64,000 bases of DNA, from positions 7,750,501-7,814,500 of the forward strand of contig CM056556.1 of the NCBI GenBank assembly GCA_029721515.1. Reading direction: 5' to 3'. Each line of letters opens with the position of its first letter. The stretch's first letter is position 1. The position numbers and the translations under genes are program-made. Shown here piece by piece: positions 45,801 to 57,000 of this stretch. The stretch comes from Synanceia verrucosa. Lineage: Eukaryota > Chordata > Actinopteri > Perciformes > Synanceiidae. The notes beneath the pieces are model-generated. The model did not search any database. It was not told the DNA's origin and worked only from the letters and a program-made list of their open reading frames with translations.

Positions 45801-45912
45801 ACTCACTGGCTCCCTGAAGCGCCCCGTGTCGTCACACCCCATGTCGGGTCACCTGCGGGTCCTCCACAGCCCTCTCACTTCTGGCCTGAACCCAGAGGGG
45901 ATCTATGTGTGA
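39792..45912 (+). CDS. RASSF8: RASSF8, Ras-association domain family member 8
   Basis: Ras-association and coiled-coil protein. The mammalian protein is linked to adherens junctions and growth suppression. Five coding exons join in phase: 39,792-39,894, 41,379-42,175, 42,359-42,556, 42,996-43,140 and 45,791-45,912, giving 454 aa. The N-terminal RA domain (about 1-82) opens MELKVWVDGVQRVVCGVTEA and contains GRTGRYTLVEKWRDTERHLA. A basic linker follows (RREPRRKSLTFTG). Long heptad-type coiled coils run from about residue 185 to 410 (MEDLVRLVGLQRETLNVLEK; VNLQQFIKQTGTKVTVLPAE). The C-terminus is LNPEGIYV. A glycine-rich insert at about 221-240 and a longer linker make it larger than the roughly 419-aa human protein as I recall it. 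RASSF7 is excluded by the C-terminal match. Confidence 0.96.
40808..41211. mobile_element. hAT-type MITE with perfect 8-bp target-site duplication
   Basis: A 404-bp element with ends TAGGGGTGGG and CCCACCTCTA (inverted, one mismatch) and identical 8-bp flanks GTAAGAAG at 40,800-40,807 and 41,212-41,219. The exact duplication suggests a fairly recent insertion. The interior is AT-rich with no transposase; open frames within it are spurious. It lies in RASSF8 intron 1, about 170 bp before exon 2. Confidence 0.9.
41379..42175 (+). CDS. RASSF8: RASSF8 coding exon 2 (residues 35-300)
   Basis: Acceptor TTTTACAG|GTCGTACTGG and donor GTACAG|GTGGGC, 797 nt. It holds the rest of the RA domain, the basic linker, a His/Gly-rich stretch (GNGGNHHHAG), the first coiled coil and the glycine-rich insert. 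The frame continues for about 19 codons into the intron, which is not part of the gene. Confidence 0.95.
42359..42556 (+). CDS. RASSF8: RASSF8 coding exon 3 (residues 301-366)
   Basis: Acceptor CCCACCAG|GGTGTAGAG and donor CTGCAG|GTGAGA, 198 nt, phase 0 at both ends. All coiled coil: GVEAGLEEERLQRERQETQW through VDRSLGQSSKKLQ, matching the human GLEAEKLQRE ... RSLGQATKRLQ region as I recall it. Confidence 0.95.
42996..43140 (+). CDS. RASSF8: RASSF8 coding exon 4 (residues 367-415)
   Basis: Acceptor TTTGAAG|GACATGCAG (a weak acceptor with a poor pyrimidine tract) and donor GGAATAG|GTAATA. Encodes DMQHELEQLTKELRQVNLQQ and FIKQTGTKVTVLPAEPSEDE, the most conserved part of the C-terminal half. 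Confidence 0.93.
43264..43301. repeat. Perfect 15-bp inverted repeat, 8-bp loop
   Basis: ATATCTTTGGCATAC (43,264-43,278) and GTATGCCAAAGATAT (43,287-43,301) are exact reverse complements. A further partial copy, TTTGGCATATATC, lies directly upstream. In RASSF8 intron 4, about 120 bp past the exon. Confidence 0.85.
43302..45300 (+). other. RASSF8: RASSF8 intron 4, unique part
   Basis: No exon or recognisable element. Open frames are short and unsupported. The neighbouring exons join in phase without any exon from here. Confidence 0.6.
45330..45640. mobile_element. Dispersed teleost repeat, family uncertain
   Basis: Contains the strings CCATCCATCCATTTTCTACT, GGGGGCTGGAGCCTATCCCA, CAACCATTCACACTCACATT, ATGTTTTTGGATGGTGGGAG and AACATGCAAACTCCACACAG, which recur in very many fish genomes as one interspersed repeat. 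I cannot name the family with confidence. It sits in RASSF8 intron 4, about 150 bp before the last exon. Confidence 0.8.
45791..45912 (+). CDS. RASSF8: RASSF8 last coding exon (residues 415-454)
   Basis: Acceptor TTATTCTCAG|ATTTAG. Encodes DLVPLTGSLKRPVSSHPMSG through SGLNPEGIYV and TGA at 45,910-45,912. The GSLKRP and NPEGIYV motifs match human RASSF8. The exon is too short to stand out as an open frame by itself. Confidence 0.93.
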
Positions 45913-47660
45913 TATCGCTCTGCTCAAAGGGAACACGACCCTTCTAGCTCACATTTCACTCCAGAACACATTTGTAAGTGGATATCTTTTGTACGGGGTA
46001 CCTCATTAGCACACTACTACACTGTTGTCAGCCTGGGGTGTGAAGACTCGACAATGTTCGTCTGAAATGGGAGTCACGGAGCTCTTGGTGGGAATGAAGA
46101 GTAGACGGATGTCCTGGTGCACAGTCTCTGAACTTTTCAGACTTTCCCAGCATCAGGCTGTTGTGGATTTCCTTTATAAAAATATCCACTTTATGTATTT
46201 TACTCTTACTTTAGTACCTGCTGAATGATTTGTATTGTTTTCTCACTAGCATCATGACTCAAACTGATTGCCTTTTAAACAACATTCTTGAGAATCTTGG
46301 TATGTGAATGAACTATATGCCTAAAATGTAAGTTCTGCAGTGAATACATTTAAGCCAGCATAAAGACTGGTTCTTATATAAGTAATGAAGGATCCACTTG
46401 ACTCTATAGTAAACCTGTCTCGAATCGTTTTGCATATCAGAATTTATTCCTGTAGCGGACTGTCTGTTCATGTTAAAACTATGCACAAACGGTTACTAGT
46501 TTTGTTACTGAAGAATGTTACTGTATGTATGCACCAAAATGATGGCTTACTGTAAATATGTTTTCTTACTTTTCAGCTTTATTTAGTGAATCATTATATT
46601 TTATTACAAAGAGGTGCATTCACAATAAAAATGCAACTCACTCATCCGCGCAGTAATATCTGCATATTTAAACAGTGTTAATTGTCCTCATAAGCTGATT
46701 TTTGTTGTTAAGATGAATACACAGTATATTTTTGCCAAATGTAATATGCTTGTTTGTCCTGCAAGGATTGGTGGCCAAAGATTAGCAGGTCTTGTTGCAT
46801 GATTCGTCGTTGATATAGCCATATGTGGTGTGCGAGGCACCCACAGTGCAGTAAATCAGTTAGTTGAATCTAAAAATTTGTGGCATGTAATAGTAAGATG
46901 AATAGCTACAGCTAGAGTCGGAATAGCCAAGGTATGAAGCCCCTCGTAGGTTGTAATTCAGCTGCTAATCACATCAAAGTGCCTTATATTCATTCCACAG
47001 TTGGTGTATTCAAATAATATATACAGTATAGAGACATTGAAGCAACATTGTCAGTTTAGATCAGATGTTGCTAGATGTATGTCAAAGAGAAATACCAACA
47101 GCACAGCATAAAAGAGAAAACTATAATTATTTGTCCATCAGTATTAGTAGAAATAGAAAGAAAGAACATTGTGGTAGTGCTTTCTACTCTGCTACTGTAT
47201 TGTCACCATAATAATATGAGTGGTGAGCTGCATTTGCATTAAAACTGATTTATTTCACCGTGCAACACGTAATGTACACCGTCATCCAGGGATGTGTGAT
47301 ACAGAAGACAAGTCCATCCTGTGACACTTGGCATCTACAACATCTAAACACATCTTTGCCTCTCTGAGGTTTTAAAGTTTGCAGGTTTGAAATATTCTAT
47401 GAGAATACAGTACATATGTACAGGGGCGGATTTTCCCTTTAAGAAACCACTGGTGTACTTTTTCCACCCTGGGACAAGACGTAGCTATGGTCACTGTTTA
47501 CAACCGTATATGTTCTAGAGAACTGTAAGATGTCGACTGTAAATAGCCTGTTTTTTTTCCTGCCTTAATATACTGCAAAGTGTTGACAGATGTGAGGCCG
47601 TAATGGCTGCTGTTATGACATGGATTGCATGATTCAATAAACCATCTGAGAAAAGGAAAC
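45913..47660 (+). other. RASSF8: RASSF8 3' UTR
   Basis: AT-rich sequence after the stop codon with no coding potential, ending at a good poly(A) signal around 47,636. An earlier AATAAA at about 46,624 could give a shorter form. Confidence 0.6.
47636..47641 (+). terminator. RASSF8: Candidate RASSF8 poly(A) signal
   Basis: AATAAA within GATTCAATAAACCATC, followed within 40 bases by GTGGTGGTCTTGTT, a GT-rich downstream element. Confidence 0.55.
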
Positions 47661-48460
47661 AAGTGGTGGTCTTGTTAATTGTTTATACAGTAGGTGGGTG
47701 CAAATGAGAGGGAAGTTGTGCTGTGAGCACAGTGTGCGTTTTCAGGCTGTTCACCAGTAGATGGAGACGTTCACTCAGTAATGGTGGAAGTTTGCACCCA
47801 GCATGGCTGGGAAACAAACAATAGGGGAGAAGCATGTTTTTCCTACAGAAGAATGAAATGATAGGTCAGTATATAAGATTCATATTCATGCACTTAACGA
47901 ACAATGCCCGGAGGCTTTTAAGAGGATGATAACTTTTAAAGTCACTCTCCTGATCATTGAAGACACAGAACATTATTGTAACTGATGAGCAGCAACTTAA
48001 TTGTGTTCTTTCCCAATTTTTATAGGCATACGTTGCCAGGATCATTGGAAAGCATAAAGGCAGTCACTGACTTTCCAAGGCTGTTGAAATTCTGCATAAA
48101 GATTAAAATTATATTGCAGAAAATCTGCTAAAGGCAACAACAAAGACTGGATTTTATCCCACTTGAAACGTTTGACAAATTGGGACGAGGCCCTTTGTTT
48201 TTCATCAGCCCGTACAGACCGAGGGTAATCTGACTTCATCATCACATGACATTTGTTTAAAGCCTTGGCTTACTGTACACTGTACATTCCTCTGCTGTGA
48301 CCTGTCAGCTGATTAGAGTACATTTCATCTACTGGACTTCCAGTGTTGGTTACTCATAATACTGTACTCTGAACTGTACACATAATGTGGTGTCTTACAG
48401 TGTGTATCGTTTCCCACGAGCTAATTATTATATCAAAAAGAAGCCTGTGGAGTTCAGTTT
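47661..48460. other. Short intergenic gap between convergent genes
   Basis: RASSF8 (plus) and BHLHE41 (minus) run towards each other here. Nothing recognisable lies between their predicted 3' ends. Confidence 0.5.
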
Positions 48461-49620
48461 TGATATTTATTTTACAACTCATCAGCAATAATTTAGAACA
48501 GCGCATGTGTAAAGCATTAACGAAATGTGCAACAGTTGCTCAGTTAAATCTTTTTTTAAAAAAATCCATAGACTTCTACAACATTGACATAGACATGTAT
48601 ACTTTATGGTATATTCACAAAAGAAATATTTACAGACACACATGCCACTTTATATAACAGTTGATAACAGATTTGAGGCAAAATCAGCTGAAGTAAACTA
48701 CAAAAGCAATGTCATGTATGCAAAATACAATGAAAATCATCTGTTTATTCAGTCACATGTGAAACTTTAAAAAAAAAAAAGCTGAACAACACTACACTTG
48801 CAGGAATTAATCGCTTAGAAAACAGGCCAAGATAAAGTTAAAGTTAAAATAGTGTTCCAAAATGATGGCCACATGACCACAGCTTCTTTCCCACCTCTGT
48901 CAAATATTCAAAAAGCATTTTCCATAATGATAGCATACAACACAGAATCTGGGATAGTCCGGTGCATCGCAGGGTGCAGAGTTTTTCAAATCTGATTATG
49001 ATTTGAATCATTTTGCCTTAAAAGAACCAGAAATAAATTTACTGTGTGAACTCACCACAACGTATGTGGTATCTCTGCTCTCTGTTATTAAATAAAATCA
49101 TATTTATTTTTTTTATTCCAAGATAGTTCAACACATAAAAAGGTTCTAGGAGAACTACAGTGACTGACTTTCAAAATGATGAGGTGACTGTTTGGAGGAG
49201 TAAAAGCAGAAAAAGTGCACTTTACGTCTCAAAGAGTAAAGGTCATCCTACATACAAACTTTAACAGCTGGGAAAATACAAGGTACATTCAATATCAAAG
49301 ATCCATAAGGTGCTATTCTACAATGTTTCCTGGATGTACAGGAGGTCACTGCATCTCTGTGCTGAAATGCTTCATTCAGGGGACCTACAATGTGCTGGTC
49401 GATCAGCCGCTTGTGAATGAAGGGTTTCTTCTTTCAGATATCCTCAAGAACTTCATTGATTGATTTTTTTCTTCTTTCTCACAACAAATAATGGAAACCA
49501 GACAACTCAGACCTGTAACATCAAGATCTGTCTTGAGGGCATTCAGGCATAACACCTTTCCCATAATGGATTATTACTGTGTGAAGTGGCTGATATTTGT
49601 CAGTATTGTTCATGATTGAG

Positions 49621-49670
<50 letters not shown>

Positions 49671-50182
49671 AGGGACAGTGATGTGCCTCCCAATCACCCC
49701 ACACAAAGTTGGGGATGAGGTACTGTGCGTTCTACTTCCGGGGCACTTCATTTATAGGCCCATTTCTGATCTGAACAATGAATCAGGCTGTCTTCCAGGT
49801 AATAATATTTACAGTCAGAGTCAGCCAAGCTCTTAATAACCTTGGCAGAGGTCAGTTGAAACGTCATACATCCAAAGAGACTCGCTGATCGGGGTTTTAC
49901 TGCTGTAGTACTCAAAGTTTTGGCACCAATGTTGCCACTTTAAAATATTTTATCAAAGAGGATAAAAAACGAACTCCAGCGCAACACAGCCGTGTATTAA
50001 TGTCAATCATTGTCGATAATCATTTAGATTGATTAGCATAAGTGCAAAAGGCACACGCAGTCACAACTGTCCCCTGTTTCGCCAAGATATTATACATGTG
50101 AAACCTCGTTTTAAAACTAGCTTAACGAAAAACAAATACATAAACTGCTCAGCAGAATGCACGGAAAGGTAACACAGACAAA
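48461..50182 (-). other. BHLHE41: Probable BHLHE41 3' UTR
   Basis: Non-coding sequence after the BHLHE41 stop on the minus strand. Minus-strand AATAAA signals occur at 49,112-49,117, 49,103-49,108 and 48,466-48,471. A long TG/CA microsatellite lies inside. The exact 3' end is not determinable. Confidence 0.45.
49622..49669 (+). repeat. (TG)n microsatellite
   Basis: Uninterrupted TG run of about 24 units, within the probable BHLHE41 3' UTR (CA on the transcribed strand). Confidence 0.97.
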
Positions 50183-51126
50183 TTAGCTCGTCTGACAGGC
50201 AGACAGCTGATCATGTGGGATGTTCTTGCTCTCTGGGGACATATCGGCTACGTCATCCTCCCCGTCGTCACTCGCGGGACTTTCCTCGCGCTCCTCAGGT
50301 GAACCTAACTCAGCCTCGTGTGACTCGTCGCTGTCTGGACTGTGGGAGTCTTTGGATGGAGAGGAGGCTCCAAAGTGCACAGACAAGCCGGGGAAAGCGG
50401 CAGCAGCAGCCGCGGCCGCCGCTGCTGACGCGTGCGCAGGGTAGAGCCAGGGGAAAGGCGACGAGAGAGCGGCCGCCGCTGGGTACATGAACTTTTCAAT
50501 GTTGCTTTTGTCGAAAAAAGGCATATACGACGCCGCAGCTGACGGGTTGATGAAGTAGAAAGGCATGCAAATAGGCGTCTGCTGTCCCACACTGCTTATT
50601 CCCATCAGAGAGTTCATAAACGCCAGATCAGGTCTGGTGGGGTCCGCGCCCCCTAACCCGTTCCCAGGCCAGTTCATCTTTGGTTTTTTGGCAGCACGAT
50701 CATCTCCAAACTCTTGCTTGATCTTCACCGCCTTGGGTCCCTGCGCCTTATTGCGCTCACATTCTTTATCTTTGCCATCACTCTTTTCAGCCTCACCCCC
50801 GTATCCACTGTCCGTGTCTGTGTCATTCTCGTTAAACTCCCCGCCTTGGGTCCTCTGGATGACCGGGACACAGTTAGCTTGGCTGTCGGCTTTCTGCCCA
50901 TCCTGTGCGTCCCCGGCGGGCAGCTGGTGCTGGAGCGGCGGCGCGCCGGGCTGGAACTGCGCCAGCACCTTGTGAAGGTGGTTGATGAGCTGCGCGCACC
51001 TCTGCTCTTGTGCTGTCCAGTTCTCAAACTGACTCAGGTACTGCAGGACCTCTTTGGCACAGGCCTGAAACCCGGAGTGGAACGCGTCCAGGTCTGCATG
51101 AATGGAAGATTTCACCGACCGGTCCC
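50183..51126 (-). CDS. BHLHE41: BHLHE41 exon 5 (Orange domain and C-terminus)
   Basis: Acceptor TTTCGCAG|GGGACC. Encodes residues 116-429 and ends with TAA at 50,185-50,183. The poly-Ala tract (10-11 residues) lies around 50,396-50,440. Its GC-rich codons create open frames on both strands that are shadows of this exon. Confidence 0.96.
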
Positions 51127-52022
51127 CTGCGAAACATGCAGTTCAAAGATTAACAAATCATCATTATCTGAATTGTAACACACCATTAGCCAATAACAAG
51201 ACAAACAATACGCTGTCTTGTTCTGTGGTTCTCAAAATGCGCATTATCCTTAACATGTGTACCTTTGTTCTATTTACGCACAAGATCTCCAACTGTAGGA
51301 ACAGGCTCTGACTAATAAAGTTGCATGCAAAGCATTTCTAATAACTTTGGGTTTGTTCGGCTCACCATTCTGCAAAGCAATAATCTTCTGATGCTGCTGC
51401 TCGGTGACAGCAGTGAGTGCGTTTAAATGTTTCAGCGTCAGCTCCAGGACAACTGCTTTCTCCAAATGCCCGAGCGTCTATTGAGAAAAACAAAGGTTCA
51501 GTTGACTGCTCAAGAGATCTCATGGCATGTAAAACAGTTTCGCTGAGCATGAAAAAAGCTTTTGTAAAGTCATGAACTCACCGACAGCTTCAGATGTTCG
51601 GGTAGCAGATCCTTAAGCTGGCCAATACATTCGTTGATTCTGTCTCTCCTCTTTTTCTCGATCAACCGGTGTGGTAACTTGTACGCGTCCTGCAAAAATA
51701 CAAGCGTTTACTGTATTAATACACAAATACACTGTATTATATTTATCAATTCAGCTGAGTTTGATGCACACAATAAACTAAATATGTAAATAAAGAAACC
51801 GCACCTTCCCACCGTCCTCTCGTTTTATCCCTCTTTTTTTGCACATGTAGAGAGAGGGGTAGTCCACCCTGAAGTAGAGCAAAGTGGCCGATTATTCACC
51901 AGATTGACATAACAATTTATCATACAGACTTTGACAGAGTTTGCCAAAAGCGACACTCACCCCAAGAAATCTGCGTGCTCCATGAACTGCCTGTCTTGTA
52001 GATGCGGTATTCTTTCATCCAT
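50183..52022 (-). CDS. BHLHE41: BHLHE41 (DEC2/SHARP1), bHLH-Orange transcriptional repressor
   Basis: Nuclear repressor that binds E-boxes and damps CLOCK/BMAL1-driven transcription. Five exons on the minus strand join exactly: 52,022-51,961, 51,868-51,805, 51,689-51,582, 51,477-51,366 and 51,126-50,183, giving 429 aa. The start MDERIPHLQDRQFMEHADFL is typical of the family. The basic helix-loop-helix at about 46-100 includes KLPHRLIEKKRRDRINECIG and LPEHLKLSTLGHLEKAVVLE. The Orange domain at about 129-165 begins DAFHSGFQACAKEVLQYL. Downstream are CVPVIQRTQ, NDTDTDSGYGGEAE, a sumoylation-type VKIKQE, a poly-Ala tract and an acidic C-terminus. The alanine-rich tail favours BHLHE41 over BHLHE40, and the SSPN/RASSF8 neighbours confirm it. 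There is no C-terminal WRPW, as expected for DEC proteins. Confidence 0.96.
51366..51477 (-). CDS. BHLHE41: BHLHE41 exon 4 (helix 2)
   Basis: Acceptor TCTCAATAG|ACGCTC and donor CAGAATG|GTGAGC. Encodes TLGHLEKAVVLELTLKHLNA through QKIIALQN and the first base of Gly116. Confidence 0.95.
51582..51689 (-). CDS. BHLHE41: BHLHE41 exon 3 (basic region, helix 1)
   Basis: Acceptor TTTTTGCAG|GACGCG and donor CTGTCG|GTGAGT. Its 36 codons encode DAYKLPHRLIEKKRRDRINE through LLPEHLKLS. The Pro in the basic region is the DEC/HES-type feature that modifies E-box preference. Confidence 0.95.
51805..51868 (-). CDS. BHLHE41: BHLHE41 exon 2
   Basis: Acceptor CTACTTCAG|GGTGGAC and donor GGGAAG|GTGCGG. It is 64 nt long and encodes VDYPSLYMCKKRGIKREDGG, corresponding to human LDYSSLYMCKPKRSMKRDD as I recall it. 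Too short to appear as a separate open frame. Confidence 0.93.
51961..52022 (-). CDS. BHLHE41: BHLHE41 exon 1, coding part
   Basis: ATG at 52,022-52,020; encodes 20 codons and two bases of Gly21. Donor TTGGG|GTGAGTG. Confidence 0.93.
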
Positions 52023-52250
52023 CACTTCTCCGCTGCTGCTTGTGCGCTCCTGAGCTTCTTTGGGAAATGGTTGGTGTTTTTTTCCACGGCCCACACACGG
52101 ACGGCAGAGTGAGATGTTGCACAGTGCGTGTCCTCCAGTGGAGCTGTGCTTCAGACTGATGTCTATACTTCCCTGAGCTGCCACTTTGCAAAGCCGTCGG
52201 CTCTGTGGTTAGAGCGCACGCGCGCCTTCGCTGGGGAACAGCTTCCGACT

Positions 52251-52256
52251 CACGTG
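52251..52256. promoter_or_regulatory. BHLHE41: CACGTG E-box upstream of BHLHE41
   Basis: A perfect palindromic E-box 229 bp before the BHLHE41 start codon, inside a CpG-rich stretch (GCGCACGCGCGCCTTCGC). Mammalian DEC genes are driven by CLOCK/BMAL1 through CACGTG sites and repress themselves there, so this is a natural candidate. Further CACGTG sites occur at 52,851 and 53,100. Confidence 0.55.
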
Positions 52257-52299
52257 TCGCCTGCACCAGCACAAAGTCCGGTAATTAGACCTTCTCTAT

Positions 52300-53784
52300 G
52301 TTACTGTGAGTGTCACAGCAGCTACCACCGCTGTTCCTATTACGATGTAGTCCAAACACTTTTGACCTGGTGGCTGAAACGCAAAAATGTAGCAGAGCAA
52401 AAGGCTCGCGGGCGTGACAAGACGATCTAATATATAATTATTAAATATCACATCTCATGTCTTACTGTGATTGCAGGCTGATAAGTTACCGGGTAGACTT
52501 TTAAGATCTAGTGATAAACAATTACACAGAAATCACCAAACTGTACTTTGCACACATTCATAGTTTAGAGGGAACCCACGGGTCTTAAATGTTCCATCAC
52601 TTTTAAAAACATTGCAGTTTTTCTTGCAGTTGATTCAAAAAAAGATCAACTGAGACCTCCCTGATCTCTCAATTACAGGTAAATTAATATAAAGTAAATA
52701 CAGTCTGAGTGTAAACAAATATTAGAGCTGTGCGCGCCTGCCACCGTGTGTTGTTGCCTGGAGCAGGGCAGGGTAACCTATTGATGCATCTCCAGTCTCT
52801 CAAAGCTGCGTTGTCAGTAACCATGGCACCGGCCCAGATGTGTGCTCAAACACGTGCGTCGAGGTCCTTTATTAATCCCAGCATGACTGCTGCTCTCTCA
52901 CCTTCATCTGAGCGTCTTTGTCTCATAATAAAATATTAACAACTTGATAAAGGGTTGATAACTGCTTTTGAAAGAAAGGGGTTTTGTGACTTTGGATATG
53001 AGTATTTCAGGAGGTTGGACAAACCAAAAGATTCAAATCATCAGAGGTCCCAAAATAATTCAAAGCCACAGAATTTGTGGCGTTATTGCTATATATACAC
53101 ACGTGTGAAAAGTAAGCAAAACTCTTCCATCAAAATGGTTGTCTTGTTACAAACAACAAAAGTTTTATACAATGACTCTGATCGGCTGTGACACTTGTTC
53201 CTCCCTTGTGAACATTCAAGTGCTCAAAAAATATTAAAATCTGAGCCCCTGTAATGCACTCACATGCCTTGTGATCACATTACTTCTTCCTGTCAGTCAT
53301 GTGACTCTGGCTGGCAGCATATGGCTCTCTTGTGTAACAGTGCTGACATCCAATCACTCCAGCTCTCAAATGAAGTGTGACCTCCTCTGCGCTGGGTTTT
53401 CATACCTGCTGATCTGCCTCCACACTTTCCTTTTCTTGTCTCTAATGCTAGTACAAGTGAAATCACCCACTGTCGTACGTTGGAATACCCCTTTGTGACT
53501 TCCTGCCCCCTTCTTCCCTCCTCTTCCTTTCCTCCACAGTATGCTGCCTGCTCTATATGTGGCACTGGAATCCAGTCCAAATGTTTTCCATATTAGTTCA
53601 GAGCCTTCTCTGTTTCCAAATAGCAGCCGAGCTGGGCTTATGGTGAGAGGAGGCCTTGGCAGGGAGGGGAAGCGAAGGGAAAGGGAGGGAGGCAGACGGC
53701 AGGCAGGCTCATCCACCCCAAACACTGCAAGAGTAAAAGTTGAGAGTACGGAAAGAGAAAAAGAGTGCGAAGAAAAGAGGAGAA
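52300..53784. other. Divergent intergenic region between BHLHE41 and SSPN
   Basis: The two genes start about 1.8 kb apart on opposite strands. Two more CACGTG motifs (52,851-52,856 and 53,100-53,105) lie here. No coding sequence. The purine-rich stretch 53,640-53,784 is probably the SSPN 5' UTR. Confidence 0.5.
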
Positions 53785-54015
53785 ATGGGGCAGGGGCAGA
53801 AAGGTTCCTCAGACAAGAAGGAGGGCAAGAAGAAGAGGAGAGATGAAAGCCCAGCGCAGGAGGACGGCCGTAAATGCAGAGTGTGTCGCTTCCCTTTGCT
53901 CGTCGCCCTGCTCCAGCTGCTGTTGGGGGTGGCCGTCACAGTTGTGGCCTTCCTTATGTTGGCCATCAGCCCCTCACTCCTGGCCAGGGAAACGCCACAC
54001 TGGGCTGGAATCATT
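53785..54015 (+). CDS. SSPN: SSPN coding exon 1 (residues 1-77)
   Basis: Begins MGQGQKGSSDKKEG, contains the CRVCRFPLL motif and the first membrane segment, and ends WAGII with donor ATCATT|GTAAGC. Confidence 0.95.
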
Positions 54016-57000
54016 GTAAGCTCCATCCACACGCTCTAACATCAGCCACTGCATTCACACGTTTGCATGGAGTGTCCCATTTCTGATACTTGTGCATGAC
54101 AGTGTGTTGTCCATGTTCACCACTCTGCATGTCAACACTGGCCCTTCCAGAGGCATGGGAAATCACTGGTACTGCCACGTTCTAATAAACCTCCATCTGT
54201 CATTTTCATCTGAATGCATACACCTGAATCTCCAATCTGTCTCAGTCACACAAGCCTGCCTGTACCTTCTGTTGCTTTTGTTGCATGTACAACAAATCCT
54301 CAACATCTGGCCTGATGAGACAAGCCAGCCAATCACAGCATTTCATATTCAAACTTGACCTTTGCGTGCCAAAGTTGCCCCTTGTTATTATTTGCAAATG
54401 TGATTTGTGCATACACCTCATCATCTTCACATCATCTTTCAGTACACATGTATATAAGTTTAACTATCTTATTTAGATTTATGTGTAATAATGCATGCAA
54501 TTTAAAAACAGAGTTAATAGAAAAGGCATATTTTCCCCAAAAAAATTTCATCTTGCATATGAAACATGGAAGTTGCAGTGGCAGAAGTTGGTACTCTTAA
54601 AATAGTAACCTTGAAGATTTTCATTTAAATACATTTCATTTTAAATACCGGATGTCTGTGGTGACATTTGTTGGAACAATAACTCACATAGTAGCTGTTT
54701 GGATCTCTGGGAAGTGAGCTCTAAAACACACCTGTAATTATCATCTATTGCTGTAGGTGCCATCAAAGAAAGCAAAACATCATTGAGATTGTAACTAATG
54801 TGAAAGTCAGAGAAAAAGCAAGCATTGACGTGTTAGTAGAAGTGTTAGAGTTCAAATGTAACCATTGAAAGCATGTGAAAAGCCAGTTTAAGCCCTGTCA
54901 GAAGCTTGTTTGTTAGCACTAAAAGTAGTTAAGCTAAATGCTGTGGAGTAATGTTCTGCCATGGTCAACAAGTCAACAGACAGATGACACTTTCAACACA
55001 CCTCAGAACGTACCACCGTTTAGTACTGACAGTATGAGAATGGAGTGAAACTCAAATTGAAGAGAGAAACTAAAGGAAATGTTTTTGACAACTGTGCGTT
55101 GAACAATGAACAGTGCATATGACACAAAAACACGGCCTAACCATCATATAAACACTGTACTTACAGCCAGTGCATGAATCCAACAGAAGATGTATCAAAG
55201 TACTTTGACTACACAGTTTCTTAGAGTTTCCTACTCAGGGGTGCAAAGAAACAAAATGGCCTCCTACAAGGTTCAAAGGGCAAACAACCATACGTTCCAT
55301 TCATAAATCAGCACCACCCAGTGGCTGTAGGGGACCTGAAAGTTTCTCAAATCAGAACAAGTAAAAGCAGCTGAATTGTAAAAGATAAAGGAAGTTGAAA
55401 TGTGAGTCAATAAACACTGAAAGTAAGTAAAATGTCAGTTGATGTTGCAGGGTTGTGCTGTAACGGTAAGCTTTGAAAGTATGTGAAATCTCTGCTTATG
55501 TCTTGCGGGACTTTGCATTGAAAGTAGGTGAACTAATGGTGTGAAAGAGAGTGAAAGCAGCTGAAGTGTTTTGGCCATGAATGCAGTGGACATGGAAGCA
55601 CTGACAGTGTCAGGTGAAAAGGAAGAAGTTTCTTTTGATGAATTTTTGAATGATAGTTGACCTATAAGCAATGAAATCACTTGAAATGTAATGTAAAGAG
55701 ATACTATTAAATATTTTTTTTAAAAGTAATTATGCTTAAGTGAACTGTATCTGTGAAATTTATAATATAAAACAGCAAAAAGTATATATTTTACTCATAA
55801 GCGTAATTCAGAATAGAACTCAAGGTCACATTTTATTAACAGAAAAAAAACATGTTTGTTGCTGTTTGGATCCTATCTTAGCTTATCACAGACGCCGTCT
55901 GCTCTCAAAAACATCCCCTGGACCAGCATCCCGAGGTATATCCTCACGAGATTCAGCCAAATGAAAAACACTGAGGTCATCAAGAACTTTCCAGAGAATC
56001 CTGAGTGCTTAAGAACCTGAGAAAAACATTTAAATAAGATGCTGCACGCCAGTCACAAGACGCCAGTTGCACTGGAGAGATAGAGCGTGAGTGTGTCTGT
56101 GAGAGAGAGGGAGAGAGAGAGAGGGGGGATAGTAATATAATCAGATGACAGCTTAGTGCTGAATCATGCAATATTAAGAGACACCCCTGAAAACCTGGGC
56201 ACCAAATACTCTCCACAACAAGATTCATGTCTCTACATAGTATCTACCACACATACTGCACATAACATTCACTATATACCGTTCAAGATTCTTGAATTTC
56301 CCCCAGGATCAATAAAGTACCTAATCTATCTATAATAGCAACAAGGTACTAATACAAGCACATGAGTTGATTGAATTCTCTGCTGGTGTTGAAAGGCTTC
56401 AAAATGAGTGTTATGTTGATATATTTCATTGAATCGAATCAAACCATGTCAAATGTTGTCTGATATGTGTTTGCAGATGTGTTTAGTTTCCATCCTGGGC
56501 TTCATCCTGTACTGCATCACCTACCTCCCTGATGAGAGAACGTCTATGCAATTCGTTTGCAAGGTGAATCTACACACTGTGTTTCATGCATTGTTTACAG
56601 AAGTGAAAGTAAATCAATGTACGGAGTCACTCGACTTGTCGCTGGTTCTGTCCTCTCTGTTCAGTTTTATACATCAGTGTTGTTCATATAGCCCTAAATC
56701 TGCTCACTTGCTGACAGTGTTTCTGCACTTGAAAGAGTAGCTTCTGCCTGGCAAGTGATCAAACACAGGCCAAACAGCCAGCAAACCTCACTCCCCATGC
56801 ATTATCTCTGTGCTCCTGGCAGCTCCTCTCTGGTCATCCTGACCTGGTACATACTTTCTTAAAATGCAGTGCTCTCCCTGACACCATTAGTTCTGCTGCT
56901 ATTCTTAAACCATTTTTAAAAACACGTTACCTGTTCTCCATTTGTTTCTAGTTCCTTCTTACTGCAAGTTATCACTTGTCTAATAATATATTTCAAACCG

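Noticed and set aside
50215..51178. Several plus-strand and alternate minus-strand open frames of 74-154 codons.
   Set aside because: They are GC-rich shadows of BHLHE41 exon 5, whose frame is confirmed by protein motifs and splice phases.
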